Part shown: positions 33,603-42,390 of the stretch, one piece after another
Numbering within the stretch: the stretch's first letter is position 1
How the letters are laid out: every line of letters starts with the position of its first letter
Assembly (NCBI GenBank): GCA_937967455.1
Contig: CALCJK010000011.1
Span: forward strand, 62,001 to 126,000
Origin: an uncultured bacterium
GTDB lineage: Bacteria > Bacteroidota > Ignavibacteria > UBA10030 > BY39
Length of the DNA stretch: 64,000 nt
Reading direction: 5' to 3'
Notes under the pieces: generated by a model
Told to the model about the DNA's origin: nothing
What the model saw: only the letters and a program-made list of their open reading frames with translations
The model's database searches: none
Translations under genes and position numbers: made by a program

Positions 33603-35789
33603 ATGAAATATCTTAAAGTCGCAATTGTTTTATTAATCGCAATTAATTCGCTATATGCACAACAGCGAGATTTCCGTATACATAAGAGAGGTATGTTGCA
33701 TCAAACTGTATTCAACACTGGGGAAGTTGGTCGAGCTTTTGATAATGGTACTGGTGGAGTTTTAATTGGATATCCATCTATGGAATGGCCACCAAATTCG
33801 TATACGATTATTGATAGAAAGACATATGCAGGGCAACATAATTCTTTTGGAGGCGGAATTCACATTGCTGGAACCGTTGGGGATGTTCGACAATATATAT
33901 ACTGTGGTGCTGTTACCGATGCAAATGGCAGAGCTACTCAGGTCGAAGGAGTTTATAGTTATCCAATTTCTATTGAAAGAATTGAAAATTATCCTTTGAA
34001 GGAAGATGGCACCATTAATCCGGATTATAATCCTGATGAAGCTGAAGAAAAGATTATAGCCAGATGGGGAACGCCACTCGGCGTAACCGTAACTCGAACA
34101 AGTCGCGCGTGGAGTTTCCCTGGTTATAATAGCTTTATAATTTATGAGTATGAATTGATCAATACTGGTACTGACACAGTTAAAGATGTTTTTGTTTCTT
34201 GGGTGTATGGGTTTATAACCTCAATGTTTGGATATGAGAGAAAATTTAATCGCTGGGCTGAAGCTGATACAAGATCGCAAGATCAATTTGCGAGGTTTGA
34301 TTTTAAAAGATATTTAACATATAATCATGATAGGGATGGTAAACCTGACTCAGTTTTTTTTGCAATTTGGTCACAACCAGGAGATCGTGGAAGCTTAAAT
34401 TCTCCACAAGCAGCGGGATTACTAATGCTTTATTATGATTATGACCACCTTGCAACACTCGGGAATACAGGTGTTTATGTGAGTCGATCTGATTCAATTG
34501 TAGTATGGGATGAGAATAATAAAATGAAACAACCCTGGTTAAATAGATATGAAAACAGCAATCTCTATCCAACGAAGCTTCAAACATGGTTAGATCCATT
34601 GAGCAGAAAGAGTAGTGTATTTAAATCTAAAACCGACTCAACATATTTTTATACAGATAATTATCATTGGATTGGGCGTGCCAAACCATCGCAGACACTT
34701 GGTTGGAGCCAACCAGCAGTCCATGGAATGGGTTATGGACCGTATATTTTACCACCAAATGAACCAGTTCGATTTGCAGTTGCTGAAGTTGTCGGTTATG
34801 GTCCAGGTGTAGCAAGTGATAGCGTTTATCAGGATCTTGGTGGTGGAATACGTGGAGAGCCCGAACCATACCTTCATCCAATCCCGAGTTGGTATTCAAA
34901 ATTAACTTATCAGTATGTAGGAAATCCTCCTTTTATTGGAAGCGATTATTTACAAAATTATCCACTCCCGTGGTATGTTACTCCTGGTGTAGTATCTATT
35001 AGAGATGTTGCTGATAGAGCTATTGAAATGTTTACAGGCAGACCCCTGATTAAATATGATACTATACAGTATGATCCAAAAAATTCCACTCCAGATGGTA
35101 AAGGTGTTTATAATACTGTCAAAATTCCATTTCCCGCACCTAATATAGTAATTGAAAATACTCAAGCTGGTGTGAATAAAATTATCTGGAAACCGGATGT
35201 AGAAGAATTTAATTCTTCCAGATTAAAAGCTCCATTAAGTCATTATCTGGTAATGAAATCAACTCATCCATTAGGTCCATGGGAAATAATTGATAGTGTT
35301 GGAATACGAGATTCAAGATATTTTTATGATTCAGTATATGTTGTGTTTGATGAAAAAAGTGAGGTCGGAAATTATTACTATTATGCAATATATTCAGTTG
35401 ATACGCTGGGCGAAAAGAGTGGAATGACAAACTTAACTCAGCATCAAACCAGATCACCAGCAGTTAAAAACCTTGGAGACCCAATAGGAAAAGTCTATGC
35501 AATTCCTAATCCTCTGATAGTTTCTAATGAAAAAGGAGGATTTGATCCTAGAGGAGAAATTACAGATAGAATCCAATTTTATGGGCTAACTAAACGATGT
35601 ACTATCAGGATATTTTCTTATAGTGGCCAGTTAATTCAAACAATAAAACATGATGAAGATTCTAATTATCAATCTTGGTTCCAAATATCAATTAATAATC
35701 AGATAATTGCTTCTGGTGTTTATTTCTTTGTTGTTGAAGATGAAGAGACTGGTTCAAGAGCGTATGGTAAATTTGTAATCATACACTAA
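33603..35789 (+). CDS. Secreted protein of unknown function with C-terminal T9SS-like sorting domain
   Basis: A 728-residue exported protein I do not recognise over its first 520 residues. The signal peptide ends near NSLYAQ. The body is rich in Tyr, Trp, Gly and Asp and includes NTGTDTVKDVFVSW, as in interaction or sugar-binding beta domains. A fibronectin-III-like stretch comes at about residues 520-620. The last 90 residues (VYAIPNPLIVSN...GVYFFVVEDEETGSRAYGKFVIIH) resemble a T9SS C-terminal signal, though with IPNPLI in place of YPNPFNP. Located directly after the TonB receptor, it is the candidate surface-binding partner that SusD would otherwise provide; this is inference from position. 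AAGGA precedes the ATG. Confidence 0.7.
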   Translation: MKYLKVAIVLLIAINSLYAQQRDFRIHKRGMLHQTVFNTGEVGRAFDNGTGGVLIGYPSMEWPPNSYTIIDRKTYAGQHNSFGGGIHIAGTVGDVRQYIYCGAVTDANGRATQVEGVYSYPISIERIENYPLKEDGTINPDYNPDEAEEKIIARWGTPLGVTVTRTSRAWSFPGYNSFIIYEYELINTGTDTVKDVFVSWVYGFITSMFGYERKFNRWAEADTRSQDQFARFDFKRYLTYNHDRDGKPDSVFFAIWSQPGDRGSLNSPQAAGLLMLYYDYDHLATLGNTGVYVSRSDSIVVWDENNKMKQPWLNRYENSNLYPTKLQTWLDPLSRKSSVFKSKTDSTYFYTDNYHWIGRAKPSQTLGWSQPAVHGMGYGPYILPPNEPVRFAVAEVVGYGPGVASDSVYQDLGGGIRGEPEPYLHPIPSWYSKLTYQYVGNPPFIGSDYLQNYPLPWYVTPGVVSIRDVADRAIEMFTGRPLIKYDTIQYDPKNSTPDGKGVYNTVKIPFPAPNIVIENTQAGVNKIIWKPDVEEFNSSRLKAPLSHYLVMKSTHPLGPWEIIDSVGIRDSRYFYDSVYVVFDEKSEVGNYYYYAIYSVDTLGEKSGMTNLTQHQTRSPAVKNLGDPIGKVYAIPNPLIVSNEKGGFDPRGEITDRIQFYGLTKRCTIRIFSYSGQLIQTIKHDEDSNYQSWFQISINNQIIASGVYFFVVEDEETGSRAYGKFVIIH

Positions 35790-35803
35790 TAAAGGAATCA
35801 ATT

Positions 35804-36829
35804 ATGATTAGAAAAATATTTTTCTTTGTTTTGTTTTCACTACTAATTTTTAATTGCAACATATTTTCACAAAAGGTAGGAAGTACAGCGATGCAATTTT
35901 TAAAAGTAATGCCTTCTGCACGTGCAACTGCAATAGGTGATGCATATACCGTTCTTGCTTCAGGTGCTGATGCGGTTTTTTGGAACCCAGGAGGTATCGC
36001 AAAAATTGAAAAAATGGAATTTTCAACTACCTATATTAATTGGATCTTTGATACTAAACAGGGTGCATTTTCCTTCGCAACACCAATTATGGATTTTGGT
36101 GCTGTCGGACTTCAAATACAATATGTGGACTTTGGAGAATTTATCGAAACTTCAAATTTAGACCCTTATATTAAAAACCTTGATGGTCCTGGCATTACCG
36201 GAAGAACATTTAGACCTTTCAGTTATTTAATTGGGCTATCTTACTCAAAATTTTTAACTGATAGATTTTCTACTGGAATAGGAATTAAGTATGTTCACGA
36301 ATCACTTTATAATGGTCAAGAGGTAATTGCATTGGTTCGAACAGGTGGTTATGAAAAAGTAAAAACCTGGGCTAATGGGTTAATATTTGATTTTGGAATG
36401 TATTATAATACTGGATTCCATTCTGTTCAAATCGCCACGGCAGTACAGAATTTTGGTGCAAATGTAAAATATGCAAAAGAATCTAATCCTGTCCCGTTGC
36501 TCTTCAGATTTGGTATTGCAGCTAATGTAATTGGTTCAGATGCTCTGATATTAACTGAGGAAAATAATCGTTTAAGTATAGAATTTGATTTGTTTCAACC
36601 AAACGATTATGCTCAACAAGCTCATTTAGGCATGGAGTATGAATTCAGTGGTATTTTTGCAATTCGAACAGGATACAAAATTAATTACGATTACGAAGGA
36701 GTTACCCTGGGCGCAGGTTTAAAACATAATATTGCTGGACTTAACCTAATGATTGATTATAGTTATGGCTCAATTGGAAAATACTTAGGTAGTGTACATC
36801 GATTTAGTTTAGGAGCCCAACTTCAATGA
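35804..36829 (+). CDS. PorV/PorQ-family outer-membrane protein
   Basis: A 341-residue beta-barrel protein with a signal peptide ending near NIFSQK. The mature N terminus, VGSTAMQFLKVMPSARATAIGDAYT..GADAVFWNPGG, is the signature of the PorV/PorQ family, related to FadL-type barrels. PorV is a T9SS shuttle component that passes cargo to the attachment complex; PorQ has a related role. The gene lies inside the pectin locus between the unknown secreted protein and another barrel, so it may be a cargo-specific helper for the surface enzymes or part of the uptake complex. The strand-rich remainder ends VHRFSLGAQLQ. Confidence 0.85.
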   Translation: MIRKIFFFVLFSLLIFNCNIFSQKVGSTAMQFLKVMPSARATAIGDAYTVLASGADAVFWNPGGIAKIEKMEFSTTYINWIFDTKQGAFSFATPIMDFGAVGLQIQYVDFGEFIETSNLDPYIKNLDGPGITGRTFRPFSYLIGLSYSKFLTDRFSTGIGIKYVHESLYNGQEVIALVRTGGYEKVKTWANGLIFDFGMYYNTGFHSVQIATAVQNFGANVKYAKESNPVPLLFRFGIAANVIGSDALILTEENNRLSIEFDLFQPNDYAQQAHLGMEYEFSGIFAIRTGYKINYDYEGVTLGAGLKHNIAGLNLMIDYSYGSIGKYLGSVHRFSLGAQLQ

Positions 36830-36840
36830 GGAATAATATC

Positions 36841-38316
36841 ATGAAAAAAATTAAAATTTTACAACTAACTTTACTAATTTTTAATTTTATATCTTATCCG
36901 CAAGGTTATGATAATCCTCTGAATATTCAAGGTATTAATCATACTAACAGTTTATCTGCATCATTAAGTGCAGTTGGAGATGTTTCAATCTTAGTAGATG
37001 ATGATGCCGGTATGTTATTTACGAATCCTGCTACTTTAAAATCAATTAAAGATTTACAATTTTCCGTTGGTGGTTTACAATATTATTCAAAAACCAGTCA
37101 GGTTCAACACTATACCCCATTGAAGTATTATTCAAATTTTAGTTTACTAATGGAAGGTTTAACTGACCTGATAAGTGATCCAGATACATCGCTTTCAGCT
37201 TCCAATCCTGGTGATACAGTTCAGCGTCCTTTTGATGCTATTAAACCTAACTGGTCAAAGTCAAAAAATTCGTTTATACCGGTTCACTTTATTGCAGCAT
37301 ATCCTATTTTATTATTTGATAAAAAATTTGTTGTAGCTGGTGGTGTTGTAAATTATATTGATTTGAACCATTACTATCAAAACAATAATGTTTTATCACC
37401 ACCTATCGGATCTGAAAGGCCGATACCTGTTCCATTGCCTCCTAACAATCCAGATTCGACATTTAAAACTTTATGGTCACAGTATATACGATCACGTGAA
37501 GGTTCGATCAGGGGCTATGGATTATCGCTAACAAATGTGTTATCTGAGAAAATTTCAATAGGAGTTAGCGGAATGTATCTTAATGGGACAAGCGATGATT
37601 TTGAATACAGATTAGGAAGAGGTAGGTTGGTGTTTTATTATAATTATTTCAGATTGGATTCAACAAATTTTAATAGAAGAGAAACAAGATCAGGTACATC
37701 TCAATTTAGAGGATATGAACTAACTCTGAGTGGTATTTATACAGGAAAGAACATCAATTTTAGCGTTACCATTAAACCGCCCAATACTATTATAAGAGAT
37801 TTTGATACAAATATTTTAACTCAGAGTCCTGATACATCTTATGAAGTCAGTTACAATGGTAATGATGAAATAAAGGTTCCATGGCGGGGTGCTGTGGCGA
37901 TGTCAATCAATTTATTGCAAAACTTGAAGTTGGGATTAGAATACGAGTATCGACCTTATGAGAATATGAAATATAAAAACCCTGAAGGTAAGGAAACAAA
38001 CCCCTGGATATCTGCATCAATATTTAAAGTTGGCATCTTGTATAATCCAATATACTGGCTTACGCTCCGAGCAGGTGTAAGAGGAGAATCAGAAATTTTT
38101 GAACCTGAAGGCAATCCACTAATTGGTGAACCTGTGCGCTATTCGATCTATTCAGCAGGGTTCGGTATTACATATGCTAATTTAATCTTTAATTTTACTT
38201 ATCAGTACTTCTTAATGAAATATCAAGATATGTGGCAAACTAATGTAAATTTTAATAAAGAGTTTAGAAATAGCTTAAAATTTGATTTAAAAATAAATTT
38301 TAATTTAAACGAATAG
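36841..38316 (+). CDS. OmpP1/FadL-like outer-membrane protein
   Basis: A predicted outer-membrane barrel of about 491 residues. I prefer the ATG at 36841 to the track's 36826: it has GAGG nine bases before it and gives a clean signal peptide, MKKIKILQLTLLIFNFIS. The segment LSASLSAVGDVSILVDDDAGMLFTNPATL matches the N-terminal plug region of OmpP1/FadL-type proteins (G..A..DDA..L..NPA). Many alternating strands follow, for example FSVGGLQYY, GYGLSLTNV and FNFTYQYF. FadL proteins carry hydrophobic or aromatic substrates. Here it may serve uptake or assembly around the TonB receptor. The first bases overlap the end of the PorV-like gene. Confidence 0.75.
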   Translation: MKKIKILQLTLLIFNFISYPQGYDNPLNIQGINHTNSLSASLSAVGDVSILVDDDAGMLFTNPATLKSIKDLQFSVGGLQYYSKTSQVQHYTPLKYYSNFSLLMEGLTDLISDPDTSLSASNPGDTVQRPFDAIKPNWSKSKNSFIPVHFIAAYPILLFDKKFVVAGGVVNYIDLNHYYQNNNVLSPPIGSERPIPVPLPPNNPDSTFKTLWSQYIRSREGSIRGYGLSLTNVLSEKISIGVSGMYLNGTSDDFEYRLGRGRLVFYYNYFRLDSTNFNRRETRSGTSQFRGYELTLSGIYTGKNINFSVTIKPPNTIIRDFDTNILTQSPDTSYEVSYNGNDEIKVPWRGAVAMSINLLQNLKLGLEYEYRPYENMKYKNPEGKETNPWISASIFKVGILYNPIYWLTLRAGVRGESEIFEPEGNPLIGEPVRYSIYSAGFGITYANLIFNFTYQYFLMKYQDMWQTNVNFNKEFRNSLKFDLKINFNLNE

Positions 38317-38327
38317 GAGATTTGATT

Positions 38328-39923
38328 ATGAAAAAATTTTACAAAATTAGTTTAACAATCTTTTTAATCATTGTAACGACGACTTTATTATTCTCCCAGT
38401 CATTAGGTGATTACCGTTCTAATGGAAGTGGTAACTGGAGCAACACTGGTATCTGGCAAAGATACAATGGCACGACCTGGGTTAGCGCTTCAACTCCACC
38501 AACAGGTTCAGAAACTATTACAATACGTAGTGGTGATTCTATTTATATCAATGCGGTTGTTAACCTAACAGGTATTCTTAAAAATGAGGGTAAACTTGGT
38601 GGTACTAGCAGCTTAACAGTAAAATCGGGTGGTGTATACTCACATGATCAAAATAATGGATCGATTCCAGTTTGTACCTGGGAAGATGGATCTACTTGCC
38701 AGGTAACTGGTTATATAAGTGGTAGTAAGCCTAACAATTCAAATCAAAATTTTTATAATTTTATTTGGGATTGTTCTGGTCAGACATCAAATGTGGATGT
38801 TGCCTGGTATTACAATACAATAAATGGTGATATTACTATTAAAAATACTGGAACAGCTCGTCTTCAAATGACAAGTCCTGGAGCAGGTACACCAAATACA
38901 ATAGAAATTAAAGGTAACATCTATGTGTTGGGTGGTCAATTTTCTTCGAATGGTTCAAGCAGCCCAGCAGAAATTACTGTAAATACTTATGGAAATATTA
39001 TTGTTTTGGGAGATCCAGGTAATCTTGCAAGTGTCAATTTCTCGATAAGTAGAGGCTCAGGTCCAAATGTTACTTGGAATTTGTTTGGCGATTCACTTGT
39101 CATTGAAAATGCAACAACTCAAAATTCAGGCGGAGCAAAGTGCAAATTTGTTTTCTCTAAAGCTGGTGATCAATTTTTAAGAATTCAAAATGTAGCTTAT
39201 AGTACTTCAAGTGCTGCTATAAGTTTTGATGTTGCATCTGGTTCAATTCTTCATCTTGGTAGCACGCAGCTTACAGGATCATCTACAAGTAATACTGGTA
39301 GTTTTCGTGTATTGAGTGGTGCAACTATTTATTCTACACATCCAGGGGGAATTAATGGCAATATACAATGTACAGGTGAGACCGGTGGTGGTAATTACTT
39401 TGCAACTGATGCTAGTTATGGCTTCAATGGTACAGAAAATCAGGTTACGGGAATGATGATGCCTGATGTAGTTGAAAATTTGATTATTGATAATCCAACT
39501 ATCGTCGCACTTTCAAAACCCACAACAATTAATGGAGTTTTAAGATTAAAAGCTGGTGTGTTTGATAATACAATACCTTTCACTTTGGGACCAAACGGCT
39601 CAATTTCTTATGAAGGTGGTAGTTTGTTAGTTTCTGTTGATGAAAATTTAGATATACCCAATTCTTTTTATGTTTATCAAAATTATCCCAATCCATTTAA
39701 TCCTGTAACAAAGATTAAATTCCAGTTACCAAATGAATCTTATGTATCAGTAAAAATATTTGATCTGTTGGGTAAAGAAATTTCTACACTATTTGAAGGT
39801 AAAAGACCTGCTGGTTTCCATGAAATATCTTTTGATGGTTCAAATTTAAGTTCAGGAATTTATTCTTACAAAATTCAAACTGAAAAGAATATTGTTGTAA
39901 AGCAAATGATTTTACTTAAATGA
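38328..39923 (+). CDS. T9SS-secreted protein, beta-solenoid-like module plus YPNPFNP sorting domain
   Basis: A 531-residue secreted protein. ATG 38328 has AGGAGA seven bases upstream and gives MKKFYKISLTIFLIIVTTTLLFSQ as signal peptide; the track's TTG at 38322 is unlikely. Residues about 25-430 are Gly/Ser/Thr/Asn-rich with short repeats such as GNIYVLGG and GNWSN..IW, as in repetitive beta folds. The last 80 residues are a full T9SS sorting domain: YQNYPNPFNPVTKIKF, then GLLG-type DLLGKEISTL and SSGIYSYKI. The body is closely similar to residues 665-1080 of the 1610-residue protein encoded at 42391, sharing EDGSTC.VTGY, NQNFYNF and SISRGSGP. No catalytic motif is seen; a carbohydrate-binding or adhesive role is possible. 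Confidence 0.8.
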   Translation: MKKFYKISLTIFLIIVTTTLLFSQSLGDYRSNGSGNWSNTGIWQRYNGTTWVSASTPPTGSETITIRSGDSIYINAVVNLTGILKNEGKLGGTSSLTVKSGGVYSHDQNNGSIPVCTWEDGSTCQVTGYISGSKPNNSNQNFYNFIWDCSGQTSNVDVAWYYNTINGDITIKNTGTARLQMTSPGAGTPNTIEIKGNIYVLGGQFSSNGSSSPAEITVNTYGNIIVLGDPGNLASVNFSISRGSGPNVTWNLFGDSLVIENATTQNSGGAKCKFVFSKAGDQFLRIQNVAYSTSSAAISFDVASGSILHLGSTQLTGSSTSNTGSFRVLSGATIYSTHPGGINGNIQCTGETGGGNYFATDASYGFNGTENQVTGMMMPDVVENLIIDNPTIVALSKPTTINGVLRLKAGVFDNTIPFTLGPNGSISYEGGSLLVSVDENLDIPNSFYVYQNYPNPFNPVTKIKFQLPNESYVSVKIFDLLGKEISTLFEGKRPAGFHEISFDGSNLSSGIYSYKIQTEKNIVVKQMILLK

Positions 39924-39977
39924 GATTTATAAATTCTAAAATATCCAACTTGAGTACTAACGATTTCATAAATCCTC

Positions 39978-40041
39978 AGTGCTCCGATGACTTCTCTAAT
40001 AGACCCTCCTTTGGTTACTTGCTTGTTTTTATCGGAGCACT
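39978..40041 (+). terminator. 11-bp inverted repeat with long loop, possible terminator or regulatory hairpin
   Basis: AGTGCTCCGAT at 39978-39988 and its exact complement ATCGGAGCACT at 40031-40041, separated by 42 bases and followed by TTTATTTTA. The stem is GC-rich in a very AT-rich gap (39924-40060) between a T9SS cargo gene and the GH105 gene. A T-rich tail suggests a terminator, but the long loop is unusual, so a structured leader for the GH105/lacI transcript or a small RNA is possible. Confidence 0.5.
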
Positions 40042-40060
40042 TTTATTTTAAGTTAAAGAG

Positions 40061-41257
40061 ATGAAGCTTTATATTAAAATATTGCAGGTGTTTATAATGA
40101 TTTCTGTTGGCTGTGCCCAGCAAATTACGAAATTTTCAGACACTCTACCCTGGTCGGTTAGAATTGCCAATTCATTTATTATGCGGCATCCTGATTTCGC
40201 AGCATACGATTCACTGCATCCGAATATGAAGTGGAATTATGAACAGGGGTTTATTTTATATGCATTATATCAAACTTATCTACAAACTAAGGATAAGAAA
40301 TACTTAAATTTCATAATTGGAAATCTTGATAAGTATATAAAAGATAATGGTGAGATTGCAACATATAATTTAGAGGAATATAATATTGATAATATTTTAC
40401 CTGGAAGAGTTGTTCTAGAACTTTACCAGCTTACTGGACAGAATAAATACAGGCTTGCTGCTGATAAACTCAGAACACAATTAAGACAACATCCTAGAAC
40501 AAATGAAGGTGGATTTTGGCATAAAAAAATATATCCCTACCAAATGTGGTTGGATGGGCTTTATATGGCACAACCGTTTAGTGCAAAATATGCTCTGATG
40601 TTTGATGAAACTGAAATGTTTGAAGATATTGCAAATCAATTTTTATTTATCGCAAGACATACTTTTGATGAGAAAACCGGTCTATATTACCATGGATGGG
40701 ATGAGAGCCGACAACAGTTATGGGCAAATTCGGAAACTGGCTGTTCACCAAACTTTTGGTCAAGGTCAATAGGCTGGTTTATGATGGCATTAATTGATGT
40801 GTTGGATTATTTTCCTGAAACTTATAAAAAGCGGTCAGAACTTGTTAAGATTTTTTCTGATCTTTCAGAATCAATACTAAATTACAGAGATGAAAAATCT
40901 GGTTTATGGTATCAGGTGACAGACCAAATATCTAAGGAAGGTAATTATCTTGAAGCTTCAAGTTCCTGTATGTTTGGGTATTCATTTGCAAAAGGAGCAA
41001 ACAAAGGTTATTTAGATAAGAAATTTTTTAATATAGCGGAAGATGTGTTTAATTGTGTTATAAAAGAATTTGTTAGAATAGATGATAATGGATTTGTAGA
41101 TTTATATGGTACATGTAAAAGTGCTGGTTTGGGTGGTAAGCCTTATAGAGATGGAAGTTTTGAATATTACATTAGCGAGCCTATACGTATAAATGATATG
41201 AAGGGCATTGGAGCGCTAATATTGTTTTCTCTGGAGATTGAGAAAAATAAAAATTAA
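40061..41257 (+). CDS. GH105 unsaturated galacturonyl/rhamnogalacturonyl hydrolase (lipoprotein)
   Basis: A 398-residue (alpha/alpha)6-barrel enzyme that removes the unsaturated uronic acid left by pectate or rhamnogalacturonan lyases. The signal peptide ends SVGCAQQ, a good lipobox, so it is probably lipid-anchored in the periplasm or at the outer membrane. Family features are MKWNYEQGF, the catalytic Asp165 in MWLDGLYM, GLYYHGWDES, WSRSIGWFMMALIDVL, GLWYQV and EASSSCMFGYSF. It provides the step that turns lyase products into monomers and so complements the PL1 and PL9 lyases downstream. The LacI gene begins 16 bases after its stop, suggesting co-transcription. Confidence 0.92.
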   Translation: MKLYIKILQVFIMISVGCAQQITKFSDTLPWSVRIANSFIMRHPDFAAYDSLHPNMKWNYEQGFILYALYQTYLQTKDKKYLNFIIGNLDKYIKDNGEIATYNLEEYNIDNILPGRVVLELYQLTGQNKYRLAADKLRTQLRQHPRTNEGGFWHKKIYPYQMWLDGLYMAQPFSAKYALMFDETEMFEDIANQFLFIARHTFDEKTGLYYHGWDESRQQLWANSETGCSPNFWSRSIGWFMMALIDVLDYFPETYKKRSELVKIFSDLSESILNYRDEKSGLWYQVTDQISKEGNYLEASSSCMFGYSFAKGANKGYLDKKFFNIAEDVFNCVIKEFVRIDDNGFVDLYGTCKSAGLGGKPYRDGSFEYYISEPIRINDMKGIGALILFSLEIEKNKN

Positions 41258-41273
41258 GATAGGAATATTTTCT

Positions 41274-42374
41274 ATGAAAAGAAGAAATAGGATAACACTT
41301 GAAGATATTGCAAAAAAGTTGGGTGTATCACGCGTAACTGTATCAAAGGTTTTACGTGGACATACTGACATTTCTGCTGAAATGACACAGAAGGTTAAAA
41401 AAGTTGTGGCTGAGATGGGTTATACTCCTAATATCTTTGCGCGTAGTTTATCAGCAAGAAGATCTAATATGATTGGTCTGATTGTGCCAAAAATCGCACA
41501 TTATTTTTTTAGTGCTGTTATTGAAGCAGTTTATGAAGCTGCATTACAAAGAAAATATGAAACAATATTAACTGTTTCTCAGGAAAATCCTGATATTGAA
41601 TGGAAACATCTTCAGGCTTTAGCAGCAATGCGTGTTGATGGTATTATTATATCTGTTACTCAGAAAACTGATGATATTGAAAGATTTAAGTGGATAAGAA
41701 AAATGGGTATCCCACTGGTCTTTGTGGATAGAAAACCTGAAAAACCTATCTCAGGATTTGGGAGCGTTGTAACCGACGATCATAATGGTGCATTTCAGGC
41801 AGTTGAACATGCTATTAAAATAGGTTATCGAAAATTAGGCCTAATTGGTGGAAATAAGAAAATTAATATTGGAAGAAATAGAATCAGTGGTTTTGAAGAT
41901 GCATTGAAAGAATACCGTATATCGATAAACAAAAATTGGATTATTACTGGTGGTTACGGAAAAGATGATGGTTACAACGGTTTTAAGCAATTGTATGAGA
42001 GTGGATCTGTACCAGAGTTTATTCTGGCAATTACTTATCCTGTTGCACTGGGTATACTTGAAGCGGCGAAAGATTTCGGAGTTCGAGTTCCAGAGGATGT
42101 AGATCTGATTTGCTTTGGAGATAGTGATGTTGGAAGATTTTTATCTCCAGCATTAAGTGCTGTTCGTCAACCCACTCGTGAACTCGGAATTAGAGCAGTC
42201 GATATTTTATTTGAAGATATTGAAGAAAAAGCAATCACAAGAGAACATCATGTAATTTTACCAGCTCAACTTGTGATTCGAGAAACATGTACAGTGAAAA
42301 GAGCAAAGGGTATAGAAAATTTAAAAGCAAAAGATGTTAAAGAGCTTGAAGATACAAAATTAATTACAAAATAA
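41274..42374 (+). CDS. LacI-family transcriptional regulator
   Basis: A DNA-binding repressor of about 366 residues. I use the ATG at 41274 (AGGA nine bases upstream) rather than the track's TTG at 41238, which lies inside the GH105 gene. The N-terminal helix-turn-helix reads ITLEDIAKKLGVSRVTVSKVL with the hinge helix IFARSLSARRS. A periplasmic-binding-protein-like sensor domain follows (IGLIVPKIAHYFFS, RVDGIIIS, VFVDRKP, LICFGDSD). A tail after VIRETC rich in Lys/Glu is an extra. As the only regulator in the pectin locus it is the obvious controller, perhaps sensing a galacturonate or KDG-type compound; the ligand is not readable. Candidate operators lie at 28886-28920. Confidence 0.93.
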   Translation: MKRRNRITLEDIAKKLGVSRVTVSKVLRGHTDISAEMTQKVKKVVAEMGYTPNIFARSLSARRSNMIGLIVPKIAHYFFSAVIEAVYEAALQRKYETILTVSQENPDIEWKHLQALAAMRVDGIIISVTQKTDDIERFKWIRKMGIPLVFVDRKPEKPISGFGSVVTDDHNGAFQAVEHAIKIGYRKLGLIGGNKKINIGRNRISGFEDALKEYRISINKNWIITGGYGKDDGYNGFKQLYESGSVPEFILAITYPVALGILEAAKDFGVRVPEDVDLICFGDSDVGRFLSPALSAVRQPTRELGIRAVDILFEDIEEKAITREHHVILPAQLVIRETCTVKRAKGIENLKAKDVKELEDTKLITK

Positions 42375-42390
42375 TTAAAGGAGTAAAACT

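Noticed and set aside
41238-41273. Extended TTG start for the LacI regulator
   Set aside because: It overlaps the GH105 gene and adds residues before the helix-turn-helix; ATG 41274 has a ribosome site and gives the usual N terminus.
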